A DNA stretch of 64,000 bases from Cenococcum geophilum 1.58 (Eukaryota > Ascomycota > Dothideomycetes > Gloniales > Gloniaceae): assembly GCA_001692895.1 (NCBI GenBank), contig KV748195.1, forward strand, positions 1,054,001-1,118,000, read 5' to 3'. Below, one piece after another: positions 10,127 to 21,134 of the stretch (positions are counted from its first letter, which is position 1; every line of letters starts with the position of its first letter). The notes under the pieces are model-generated. The model did not search any database. It saw only the letters and a program-made list of their open reading frames with translations, and was not told where the DNA came from. Position numbers and translations under genes: made by a program.

Positions 10127-10428
10127 GTAGCTAAAGTTATATAACGTTATATATAGTATACGTAGTATATAAGAGGAACGTACATATAATACGTATAATA
10201 CGTACTTTATATATAAAGAGGATTTCTTAGGAGTATAGTCGTGTATTTAAAGGACCACAGTCCCTACCTAGATAGTTCTCTCCTTTATAGTAAATCTTAG
10301 AATATAATTAGAGTTAATCTATTAGGCAACCACTCCACCAGTTATTATTACGTTGTTAACTATTCTATACCTATATACCTAGCCTATTAATAAGTCTACC
10401 ATAGTTCTTGCTATAAGGCTTCGTTACA
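10127..10428 (+). repeat. Gypsy-2 5' LTR (5'-truncated)
   Basis: About 302 bp matching 17520-17803 almost base for base. Shared blocks include GTAGCTAAAGTTATATAACG, GGAGTATAGTCGTGTATTTA and GGACCACAGTCCCTACCTAG, and the LTR ends TTCGTTACA at 10428. The beginning of the LTR is missing where it meets the inverted copy. Differences from the 3' LTR are mostly transitions, as expected after RIP. Confidence 0.85.
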
Positions 10429-10488
10429 TATTCACTACTAAGGTTATAGTAAAAGAAGTTAAATAACATGCCACTAAAAGCACTAGAT

Positions 10489-13400
10489 ATGACGCCGTTA
10501 ACAGCAGCAACTATATTAAGATTAGGTAATAATACTAGTATAGCAGAAGATACTAACTCTTAGTTAGTTACCGTTAGATAATTACAGGAAATAGTTAACC
10601 AATTAATAGATAATAATAAGATACTTAAAGAAAGGATTAGTGGGATCGGAGCAGCTAAGGTTAAGTTACCCTCAATTAAGCAATTCTTAGGAGAAAAATT
10701 AAAGCTTAAGGGATTCCTTATATAAATGCACTTTAAGGTAACGTAAGAAGAAGTTAAACTAGGAACGCCTATAGATTAAGTTACTTACGCAGGATTATTC
10801 TTAACGGGAAGAGCACTTAAGTAGTTTAAACCTTACCTTACAGAAATGCAAGAACACGGTATAATAACCACTAATTAAAAGGTCCAGTATATATTCTTAA
10901 GTTAGAGCGGGTTTATAGAACAATTAATATAGATGTTTGGAGACCTAGAGGCAACTATAACAGTAGAAAAAAAGCTTTAAAACCTAGTATAGAGAACTTC
11001 AGCAATTAAGTATACGACGTAGTTTTAAATATTAGCAATATAAGTTAAATAGAATAATAAAGCGCTTATAGCATAGTATAAATAAGGACTTAAGGTAAAG
11101 GTCTAAGACGTAATTATTCTAATAGAAGATGCGGATACTCTTAGGAATTTAATTAACTAAGCAATTAAGATTAATAATAGGATCTACTAAAGAGAGCAGA
11201 CTAAGAAGGGTTAGGATAAAGTTCTATAGTTATATAAGGCGCAGAACACGCAGCGACAAAGTTAGAGTTAAAAACTATAGTATAGCGCAGAGCTAATAGA
11301 CCTAAGTGGTACTAAAGAATCTAAGAAATAGAATAAGAAATTATAGAGACCTAAAGGATAAGGATTAAGTAATTAAAGGTTTAAAAAGCAGAGGCTAAAC
11401 TAGAGATCTTAGTAGCAGAAGATATTTAGGCGGACTCTATAGTAAGAAAAATGGTTTAAAGAAGGAGCTTATATAAATTGCAGAAAACAGAGTCACTACG
11501 TTAAAGACTATAAAAGTAGTTAAAGTTACTACGTAGTAAAGGGAACAAGACTAGCAGAAGACATACGTATAGAGGGATAATAGTATACTACGAGAAATAA
11601 AAGAATGTTTAATTAACAGTTTTACGTTTTGTTATAATAACGCATGCTAAATTTATAAGGACGCTAAGTACGGCGCAAGCTATTAGCTATAGGAGCTATA
11701 TTTAGTAGAATATAGAGGAACTAATAAACCAGTTCGCAGATTGGATATTAAGGATAATAAATTTAACATAGGCGAAATATTCCGTAATAATAAGGTAATA
11801 AAGGCAGCTTACTAGGAGTATATAGACCTTAGAGATATTATATAAGAGGTAGAGGATAATTTTATTATAGAATAGGGAATATTAGTAGGGATTAAGACCC
11901 TACTAGATACGATGTCTATTGCTTTGTGAGACGTAAAAGAAGTAGAATAGTAAACTACTTCGGCACTTAATAAAGGCAAGAGACTAAAAGCTTAAGACTC
12001 TTAAGATGAGATATAAGATAACTAAGATTCTCTAAATAAGATAAGGTAAGCTTAAGGACCTATAATGGACGATAACTAATAAAGTAGAGTAATGGCTTAG
12101 TTTAGTAATATATAAATAAGCTTAGGACGAAGTTTCCTAAGAATATAAGACTTTTAAAACAAGATGAGTGAGATTTAAGACTCTTAAGATAAGATAAGAA
12201 CACTAAGTAAGCCTAGTTAAACTAAGGCTAGAGTAAAGCTTAAGACAGAAGCAAGCTTAGGATTAAGAATCTTATAGGACTAAGATTTCTAGATATAAAT
12301 AAGGACTATTAAAGAACATAACACTAAGATTAAGAAGTAAGAAAACTTTGAGGATTTATCTACAAGACGTAAACCAAAAGAAACTATGAAAGAATTTCAG
12401 CAGAGAATTATCGTACAGTAAGAATAGAAACTAGATAAAAGATTTAGTACGCTAGGACGTATAAAGAACAGAGCACTAGTATAAAGAATTACTAATAGGC
12501 CTAGAGTAGGTATACTAAAAGCTAAGTGGCTTACTAAACTAGAAAACGAAGAGGATTTAGAGATCCTTATTAGGTTTAAAGAACGACATATAAAGGGCTA
12601 TTATAACACAGTAATAAGAAGATACTTCTTTACGGATAAGCCGTATATACTCTAGCAACTATATTAAAAATGGTATAGACAACAATATAACGATAAGTAG
12701 GAAGATTTCTATATATGGTTGGATAAATAAGTTATCTAGGACTACTTAATTATAGAAAAGGCTATAACTTATATTAAAGGAGCCTTAATTATAATGTTAA
12801 AGGATCTAGAAGAATAATTAGAGGACTAGAGAAGTAAGAGACGCATCTTAGTACCTACGAATAAAGTTATAACGTTTAGATTAATACGGTAAAGGTTTAA
12901 ACTTAAGAATAAAGACGAGTTAAGAGTTAACCTAAAGCACCTAGCACACTATACGCTATTATAGATTATATATATGGATAATATATGCGAGATGTATAAA
13001 AACCTAAAAGAAAAGAATTGAAAATACTCTATAAGGATATATTAGGTGCTAGATAAGTAATAGTATAGAAATACTAAGTATATATACAGTTAGTATCTAA
13101 TAGAAGTTTAAGAGTTAGGAGATTTAATACTTTAACTAGGAAGATTCCTTACGGAAGAATACTTAGATAGAAAATAGTGGTGGGAATGCCTAGAGAACAC
13201 GTATCTATGGTATATTAAAGATAAAAAGCGAATAAGATATTAGCTAAAGAATAAGCCAAGTATAACAAGATTAAGCAGCTAATAATTAGGAAAAGTGGAG
13301 GCCTATACAACTAGAGGGAGCTAGTAGTAGAGCCTTAGACCCTTAAAGGAATTTAAGGACAATACCTAAATTTATAAGTTAATTAGTAAGATTAATAGTT

Positions 13401-16400
13401 TAAAGCACTAATAGATAGTGGAGCGATACGGAACTATATCTTACTAATAGTAGTAAAGAAAATAGGACTACCTTATAGACAGAAGGAGTAACCTTACCTA
13501 TTAGTTACGATTTTAGGAGATCTAATAACCTATAGAGGAGGAATTATTAATCTTAAAATAGGACCTATTTAGATAACTATTAAAGGGAGATAAAGTAAGA
13601 TATCTTTTAATATCCTACTATTAGGATAGGATAAGGTAGTATTAAGAATGCCTTAGTTATAGGAATATAACCTAAGGATTAATTAGATTATAGGATAGGT
13701 TGATATTAGAAATACTTAATAACGTAAGATGTGATAATAAACTAAGTTAGTATAGTACTAAACTAGAGCGATAAATAAAGAGATTAAGCGAGACTTAAGT
13801 TACGTACTAAAAAGATACTATAAATATAGCAAAAAGTTATAGTTACTAGAAAGTAAGAAGCTAGTAGATTATATAGCATAGGACTATAAAATAGAATTAA
13901 AACTAGGAATAAGTCTAAGGTTCTTTCCTATTATAAGCTTACTTAAGAGAAAGCGAGCGCACTTAAAGAGTTTATTTAAGAAAACTTATAAAAGAGATAT
14001 ATTAGACTATCGCAGTTATTAGTAGGTTATCTAGTACTATTTATACCAAAGAAAAACGGAAAGCTTAGGTTATATATCGACTATAGACAGTTAAATAGCA
14101 TTACTTAAAAGGATAGGTATCCTTTACCCTTAATTAGCGAAATTTAAGACCGGATAGGTAATGCGTAAATCTTTACAAAGATAGACCTAAGATAGGCGTA
14201 CTATTAAATTAGAATTAAGGAAGGCGATAAATGGAAACCAGCCTTTAGGTTAAGAGAAGGACTATATAAACTATTAGTTATACAATTCGGATTAACGAAT
14301 GTACCTATAACATTTCAGAAAAGAATTAATAGTGTATTAGGAAAACACCTCGATGAATTCGTTATAGCATACCTTAACGATATTATTATCTACTTAATGA
14401 CTAAGAAAGAACACGGAGAACACGTTAAATGGGTCTTAAAGAGACTATAGAAAGAATAGATGCCAGTAGCAATTAAGAAATGCGAGTTTTTTACTAGGAA
14501 GGCCGATTTTATTAAATTTATTATTGAACTAGGTTATATTAGTATAGACCTAAAGAAGATTAAAGCTATAGTAAGTTGGTAAGAACTAGAGAATGTAATA
14601 TAGTTAAGGTCATTCTTAGGGTTTTGCAACTACTATTAAAGGTTTATAGTATAATGGTTAAAGAATATTAAACTATTTACTAGGCTTATAAAGAAAGAGA
14701 AACTATAGGCATAGGGGGATAAATAAAGGAAGTTATTTAAAGAACTTAAGGAGTTATTTACCTAGGAGCTAATCCTTAAGATCTATTAACTAGGACTAGA
14801 CACGGTTGTAGAAACGGATATATTAGACTATATACTAGGAGCATACTTATTACAAAAGTATAAGGACGCATAGCACCTAGTAGCATACTATAGTTAGAAG
14901 ATAACACCACTAAAGTTAAACTATAACGTCTACAATAAGGTGTTATTAGGTATAGTTGCGGCACTTAAGAAATAGAGAGCATTCTTATAAGGCGCAAAAA
15001 AACTATTTATAGTTAAGACGGATTATAAGAACTTAACGGGGTTCCTAATAATAAAAGAACTTAATTAAAGACAGGTTAAATAGGTAGAAATGCTTATAGA
15101 ATACCATTTAAAGATTTAGTATACTAAAGGAACTAAAAATGTAAGGGTAGACGCACTTAGTAGAAAAGCTAAACTACAGAATAACGAAAAACTATTAGGA
15201 GCAATGCTACGTAAAAATAGTAATGGGTTAATTAGATACAATTACCCTAAGCTAGCAGCAACTTAAGAGGATAACGAACTATAAAGAATCTATAAAACAC
15301 TAGAAAGCTTTTAGGTATAAAGAATCTTTAAGGTATAACTAAAGGAACAGTTAGAATACCTAGAGGAAGAAATACTATATAAGTATAGAGAAGTAAAATA
15401 CATCCTAAGAAGCATAGCAGAGCATTTTATAGAAGATTTCTATAAGGGAATAACTTAAGGATATAATGGAGTAATAGGCTTAGTGTTAAGACTTTAGGAA
15501 GAATACATTATTAATAGAATCTGGAATATCGCAAGAAAAGTAATAAAAGAGTGTTTAGATTGCTAAAGAAATAAACTAATAAGGCATAAGCTATACGGAG
15601 GGCTACAACCTATTAAAATACTAGAAAGACTATAGGAGGTTATATTATAGGACTTTATCGTTAAGTTACTAAAGTTAAAAAATCCTATTACTAGACAAGA
15701 TTATAATATAATCTTAGTAATAGTGGATAAGTTAACTAAGTAGGGCTACTTTATAGCATGTATAGAAGAAATCTTAGTGGAAGATGTTGCTAAAATCTAT
15801 ATTAAAGAAGTGTTTATAAGATATAGAGCACTAAATAAGATTATATTAGACAGAGATCTAAGATTTATAGTAGTATTTTAGGAAGTATTCTTAGCAGAGT
15901 AAGGAGTTTAAGTAGTAACTTTTACTATATACTACCTACAGATAGACGGTTAAACGGAAAGATTAAATTAGACGCTAGAATAGTATCTAAGATATTATAT
16001 TAATTATGCACAGAATAATTAGGTATTGCTATTACTAGTTATATAGTTTATATATAATGTAACACTATAGAAAGGAATAGGCACGTTACTATTTAAGGCA
16101 AACTATGGATACGAGCTAAGAATATCGTTGTTACTATAATAAATAAAGAAAATAAGTAGCACAGCTAAAGAAAGAATAAAGATACTAATAAATCTTTATA
16201 TAGACCTTATGGAATTAGTAAAGAAAGTATAAGAGAGAATAAAAAAGTACTATAATACTAAGAGATCTAAGGGACCAGATCTTAAGGAGGGAGATAAAGT
16301 ATAACTACTATACAAAAATTTTAAGAGTCGACAACTAAGTAAGAAGTTAGACTACGTTAGACTAGGACCTTTCAAAATCGTATAAAGGATTTTACTAGTT

Positions 16401-16690
16401 ATATTTAAGTTAAACCTACCAGCTAAAATAAAAATCTACCCTATACAGTATATTATAATACTAAAACTAGCATATAGAAATATTAAGCCACTAGTCTATA
16501 AGGCAGATATATATAGAGGATAAAAAGAGGATAAATAGCAAGTTTTAAAGATTATTAGTTATAAGGATATTAATAACAAAACATAGTATAAGGTAAAGTG
16601 GGTAGGCTATAATAAGACTACCTAAAAACTACTAGAGAATTTAAAGAATGCTATAAGAAAGGTATAGAAGTATTAAAAGAGATTAGGTTA
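10489..16690 (+). pseudogene. Gypsy-2 gag-pol polyprotein, stop-riddled
   Basis: From an ATG near 10489 (MTPLTAATILRLGNN) the coding sense can be followed through many TAA/TAG stops. A CCHC zinc knuckle appears at 11465-11515 (YINCRKQSHYVKDY, first and last Cys mutated to Tyr). A retropepsin active site reads ALIDSGAIRNY at about 13400-13435. The reverse transcriptase spans about 14030-14700, with the active-site box AYLNDIIIYL (Asp-Asp weakened) at 14369-14398. RNase H follows to about 15170. The integrase has an LDCQRNK zinc finger near 15550 and a DDE core at about 15640-16100. The chromodomain is YKVKWVGYNKTT near 16590-16625. Between knuckle and protease lie about 1.9 kb of extra coding-like sequence with no recognised domain. 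Confidence 0.88.
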
Positions 16691-17411
16691 GGTAGTATTA
16701 ACAAAAAAGGATCGCCAAAAAATAAGTCACCTAAGGGGGACTTAAGAAGAGCAGTTGCCGAACTACTTAGATTTATTTCCTTCTCGGCTAAAAAAGAATC
16801 CGTTCTTTTATTACCAAGTTCCTATAAACCTTATTCTATAAGTTTCTACTCCTTAAAACGGACCTTCTTATAACCCTTTTTAAGACAGAGTAATTAAGCG
16901 GACGCCGCAATTTAGGCCTTTAGGGCCTTTAACTCTATATTATAAGAACGTTCTAGCTTAGTAAGAGCCTAAGACAGTTTACTATCTGGCCGCGTAGTAG
17001 TAGATTAAATATAAGACCCTAAGACAAATCAGCTAAGGAACTAGACGACTATTAAAAATAATAAGTTGTGTATATTTAGTATTAGAGACGGAGCAGACGT
17101 TATAGGATAAATAAATATTTACTTTAGTACACTTTAAGTAAGAGGACGGTTGCCGTAAAGACGGGTTCGCTAACGTAATATAAATTAATCCCTCTTTTAA
17201 ACAATAAGAATATAGAGACGGTATAATCTTACTAAGAGATAATATCGCAGCAATAGTACAAAGCACGACGTTGCGCTTATAAAGAAGAAGGAACTTTAGG
17301 CATAATAAGTAATAATATTAACTAAATTAATTAGATAGATATTATACCTCTAGTAAATAACTTAAAGATATTAGGAATCTTTAAGGATAAAGATAAAGAG
17401 GAGAGAGATAG
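16691..17411 (+). other. Gypsy-2 3' non-coding region and polypurine tract
   Basis: About 720 bp between the chromodomain and the 3' LTR with no recognised coding content. A 77-codon frame on the minus strand at 17033-17266 has no domain and I reject it. The segment ends in the polypurine tract at about 17389-17411, which fixes the LTR start. Confidence 0.55.
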
Positions 17412-17803
17412 TGTTACGGACGCTTTAAGTATAATATTACGACTACTAGAAGAGGAGTTAGAAGAAGCTAGTTAGTTAATTTAGGTACGGTCCAGAATAG
17501 AGCCGGTAGAGCTATGTAATAAAGGATAGTAGCTAAAGTTATATAACGTTATACGCAGTATACGCAGTGTATAAGAAGAACATACGTATAAAGGGGATTT
17601 CTTAGGAGTATAGTCGTGTATTTAAAGGACCACAGTCCCTACCTAGATAGTTCTCTCCTTTATAGTAAATCTCAGAATACAATTAGAGTTAATCTATTAG
17701 GCAACTACTCCACCAGTTATTATTATATTATTGACTATTCTATACCTATATACCCAGCCTATTAATAAGTTTACCGTAGTTCCTGCTACAAGGCTTCGTT
17801 ACA
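17412..17803 (+). repeat. Gypsy-2 3' LTR (392 bp)
   Basis: Starts TGTTACGGAC directly after the polypurine tract and ends GCTTCGTTACA. It is the only full-length copy of this LTR in the window and serves as reference for the truncated copies at 9781-10126 and 10127-10428. Confidence 0.85.
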
Positions 17804-18445
17804 TAAAGTACCTAGAAGTCTCTCCTACTACGCAGTATACTAGCTGCCAAAAATTTGGCCATATAGGAGATAGATACTCTACTAGAGCCTATAGATTCTA
17901 TACGGCTGCATATTTATCTAAAGACCACTCCTATTCTACCTGTATAATAATAGGCAAGCCCTATAAGCATACTACCCCTCTTTATATTAACTATAAAGAA
18001 AACTACTTTACTAATAGTAAAGACTACGAGGTTCTAAAAGCAGCTAAGCTAGTAGATACTAGCTTAGAAAGTTCTATAGAAAAATAAGATAAAATAAATA
18101 GGATTCTAGAAGGAGGCAACTTCTACTAGGCTTTTAGGAAAAGATATTAGAGAGTAAAGGGACAGAAATAAATTGCAAAAGGACAGGGATAGGTGCTAGG
18201 ATTTCTTATAGTTTTTCCTACTATTTTCTCATTCCCTAGTAGTTGTAGTAACTTAGTTTTTTACTAAGGAACTATAAACCCCTAGTTTAGGGCTTTATAA
18301 ACTACTAGGACATAGCTACTAGTATATATTAAGCTGCCTAGAAAGGATTTATATATATAGAACTATAGCGCCATAGCCTAAGGCTGCATGCGTAGTATTG
18401 TATATAGTATAATACAATGGATATAAAAAATAAAAAAAATAAAAA
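17804..18445 (+). pseudogene. LINE (Tad1-like) ORF1 zinc-knuckle fragment with A-rich tail
   Basis: The + strand frame up to a stop near 18087 carries three Cys/His-rich knuckles of the type found in ORF1 (gag-like nucleic-acid binding protein) of Tad1-clade LINEs: CQKFGHIGDRYS, then HSYSTCIIIGKPYKH, then YINYKENYF; several Cys are changed to Tyr. The N-terminal part is cut off by the Gypsy-2 LTR. After about 340 bp of non-coding sequence it ends in an A-rich tail (GATATAAAAAATAAAAAAAA, 18419-18447) with no ORF2. A second copy lies inverted at 58511-59382 with the same organisation. Confidence 0.75.
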
Positions 18446-18606
18446 AACTACGTAACTCGGCTACCACTTATTCTATAGCTTAATCGGTTCCAGCGCCTCC
18501 TATACTACCTTAACTAACCCATTTATATCTTTTCTTAGTAGTTGCACTACTGCCGATATAAGGTCCGTAACACGTACCTTAATTAACTAAGTCGCTAATA
18601 TATTCT
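18446..18606. other. Repeat junction with a short Gypsy-1 LTR end
   Basis: No gene. The last 29 bp (CCTTAATTAACTAAGTCGCTAATA, split here as CCTTAATTAACT and AAGTCGCTAATA) are identical to the end of plus-oriented Gypsy-1 LTRs such as 51468-51745. A remnant LTR tip appears to survive between two LINE fragments. Confidence 0.5.
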
Positions 18607-19930
18607 TACTATAACTGGGCTAGTCCCGTTATAATACAAGTATATAGTCTATAGTTATTACCTATATATTTTCTAGCTTATAGAACGCTACCTAGTCTAT
18701 AAGTGCTTCTTATATAAATATTAGGTTAATTAAACTCTCTTAGATCCCTTTTTTCTAGGTAAGTTTGCTAATTAGGGTAGTTAGGGCGAGGCCTCGCGTT
18801 AACTATACTTCTACTATAGCCTACTATTCTCTCTATACTATATAGTGTGCATTAAAGTCTTCTAGGACTATTTCCTTGCCTTTTGCTATATTAATAGTAT
18901 ATTATAGTAGTCCTTATATAGTTATCTAGGGTCTATTATCTGTTAAGTTATAGTTATTAATTATACTAATTTAGCTATATTAGGGCTAATAGTATAGTAG
19001 CTCTATACCTATATATTAATATATTAGCTAATTAGGAAGTATATGCGGCTAGCTAGGTCTAGTTTATATAAAGATAGTATTATTTTAGTTAGTATATTTA
19101 CGGGTTTACTTATTATATACTGGTTTCTATAGAGCTATTATCTAGCATTCCTTTAGGTCTAGGCTATTAAATAAAAGGCGAATTACTCTATAGTTTAAGT
19201 ATCTATAATTATATTATACTATTATTAACCCTTTTATAACTTATCTAGTAATTTATAGGCGTCTTATCTAAAGCTATTATAGTTAGGATTCTCTAATAAG
19301 ACGGGCCCTTAGCCGCGCTAATACTGCCTTATAAATATCCTACGCCCCATTCTACTACTAGTTAAGTAAATACTGCTTCTACTAGGGTGGGTAGCCTAGC
19401 CCTCTTCTTTTATATAACTATCTACCTACTATTATTTACCTTGCTTATGTCCTTCTCCCTATATACATTTCCCTATAACGTAGTTATAATTTAGTATAGC
19501 TAGGTTTATCTTTTCCTAGTGGCTTTTATATATACCTAATAGGTTTTATATACAATCTTCTACTATACTCTATATTCTTTACTATAATTTCTATATCTAG
19601 CTCCCTTATCCTTAGGGCAGCCCTTAATATTATAGGTATTAGTATACTCTCCGCACTTTACCTACCTTCTATATATACTCTAAGTATATCCCTACTATTA
19701 GTATTTAAGCATTATTAGACTTAGACTTTATAGTAGTAAAATTAGACTTTATACTAGAGACTATTTATAACTACTTCCTTATAGGCTAATATTGCTTATA
19801 TCTCTTAGGTTAGTAGGCTAACTATTAGGGTGCCGCGTATTTTAACCCTTTGGAATCCTAGTAATTCCCCTATATATATTATACGTTCTCTATTAAACTA
19901 TATAATCCTAATTATAATAATTTATAAAGC
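18607..19930 (-). pseudogene. LINE ORF2 apurinic-type endonuclease fragment, RIP-degraded
   Basis: The reverse complement reads as the N-terminal endonuclease (EEP family) of a non-LTR retrotransposon ORF2. The clearest marker is VLEDFNAHY near 18835-18860, matching the GDFNAHH signature. Upstream on the minus strand there are further weak matches, with stops throughout. The reverse transcriptase part is absent. The exact ends are uncertain. Confidence 0.6.
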
Positions 19931-19940
19931 TAGTTTTTTT

Positions 19941-20518
19941 TATAGTTACTATAAGGATAATTACCTACCTTTATTAAACTAAGACTCTTACAATTAGATA
20001 CTTAAAGAAAAATATAATAAATTATATCTTTATAAGGGCAAGTAATACAGCGTTTAGTAATAATTTAGTAAGTAGAAAAAGTATAAAAGGCTATCTATTT
20101 ATCTTATTTAGAGGACTAATTAACTAGTAATTAATTAAGCAAAAAGTAGTAATAAAATTAAGTATAGAAGTAAAGCTTTTAGCTCTATTATATTTAGCTA
20201 CTAAGTGAATCTAATAATAGTAATTTTTTAAAGGAGTTGGATTTAATACTAATAAGCAATAAGTAATATATTGCGATAATATATAAACGATTTAACTTCT
20301 AATAAAAAGTAATGCGAAGCCTAATACTAAGCTTTAATATATTAATATTTATTACTATTAGCTCCGCTAAGAGGTTTATAGGGGAAATATTGATATTAAA
20401 TAGGTACCTCCTACTAATATAAAAGTAGACGGCTTAATAAAGACTCTGCTACATTGGGGGCGTGGGATATTCGTTTAGTAGTTAAACCTCGTTAATATTA
20501 AGGATCTAATTTAATTCC
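19941..20518 (+). pseudogene. Copia-2 pol 3' end (RNase H), RIP-degraded
   Basis: The + strand reads as the C-terminal RNase H of a fungal Ty1/Copia polyprotein. SRKSIKGYLFILFRGPI lies near 20070-20120, then LALLYLATK, then the catalytic-site stretch IYCDNI near 20265-20290, and the closing VDGLIKTL near 20430-20450. Stops replace CAG/CAA codons. The upstream RT and integrase are missing. The coding end is about 20518, followed by a polypurine tract and the LTR. Confidence 0.82.
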
Positions 20519-20640
20519 ATTTAGACGATTTTTGAGTAGGGTAACTAGATGGAGGATTTTGGTAACTCAACACCAAATTAATATCGTGACTTTTTATATT
20601 TCTACAGTAGCCCAGAAGGCTCTATGCAGCAAGGGGGGTA
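20519..20640 (+). other. Copia-2 3' untranslated segment and polypurine tract
   Basis: Links the pol end to the LTR; GCAAGGGGGG at 20629-20638 is the polypurine tract. The stretch TTTCTACAGTAGCCCAGAAG and the tract recur in reverse complement at 53115-53165, confirming a second Copia-2 copy. Confidence 0.7.
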
Positions 20641-20842
20641 TATTAAACTAAATCGGACTTTCTTACCACTGCCTTACTACTGTCTCGGTTACCTACCTTG
20701 ACTTGGTCATCGACTCGGTCATCGACTCAGTCTCCGACACGTCTCCGACGTAGTCTACTACCCCTTCCTTATGTATATATAGAGGTTCTAGAGCCACATT
20801 CAATAAAACAGAGAGTCCCCACTCCTGATCGTCCGTTCAACA
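20641..20842 (+). repeat. Copia-2 LTR (202 bp)
   Basis: Begins TATTAAACTAAATCGG (TG changed to TA) right after the polypurine tract and ends GTCCGTTCAACA. Its inverted counterpart at 52906-53114 starts TGTTAAACGGACG and ends at TTTAATA, so both ends are supported by a second copy. It holds a TATA-like TATATATAGAGG at about 20775 and the doubled motif CATCGACTCGGT/CATCGACTCAGT. An 86-codon frame across it is a by-product and not a gene. Confidence 0.82.
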
Positions 20843-21134
20843 CATCCGTCCAAACCAAGGCCCCACCACAATTTGGCCCACAAAGAACTTCCAAAGGTAC
20901 CCCAAAGAACTCTCAAAAACTTATAAACTGTGGCCATTCGAACGGCGTATCCAATTAAGGCTGGAGGTAATTAAATTAGACGCTATTTAGAATATTATTA
21001 AAGTATACGTTTTTTCTGGAATATAATATTTTAAAGCAATACGCAAACTTGCACCTACATAAGGACAACTTCGTTCCAAAATGAGGCAGAAACAATCCGG
21101 AACGAGTCATGCCCCGATATGAAGCAGTGCAGCA
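20843..21134. other. Intergenic DNA, 3' flank of the GH13 gene
   Basis: No gene recognised. It lies between the Copia-2 LTR and the stop codon of the GH13 gene, and so should hold the GH13 3' untranslated region and terminator. No clear AATAAA on the minus strand was found. Confidence 0.4.

Larger units (their letters stand above)
10127..17803 (+). mobile_element. Gypsy-2: chromodomain-bearing Ty3/Gypsy retrotransposon, RIP-inactivated
   Basis: LTRs lie at 10127-10428 and 17412-17803. Domain order gag, zinc knuckle, protease, reverse transcriptase, RNase H, integrase, chromodomain identifies a chromovirus-type Ty3/Gypsy element. A purine-rich tract (GATAAAGAGGAGAGAGATAG) immediately precedes the 3' LTR. 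The flanks do not match: pogo-like sequence lies to the left and LINE ORF1 to the right, with no target duplication. One end has therefore been rearranged, consistent with the extra inverted LTR at 9781-10126. Confidence 0.9.

Noticed and set aside
14776-14964. 62-codon minus-strand frame in Gypsy-2
   Set aside because: Antisense to the reverse transcriptase/RNase H region.
17731-18087. 118-codon open frame taken as an intact host zinc-finger gene
   Set aside because: Its first part is Gypsy-2 LTR sequence; the rest is LINE ORF1 with Cys-to-Tyr changes.
20698-20958. 86-codon + strand frame
   Set aside because: Lies across the Copia-2 LTR, which is defined by a second inverted copy at 52906-53114.
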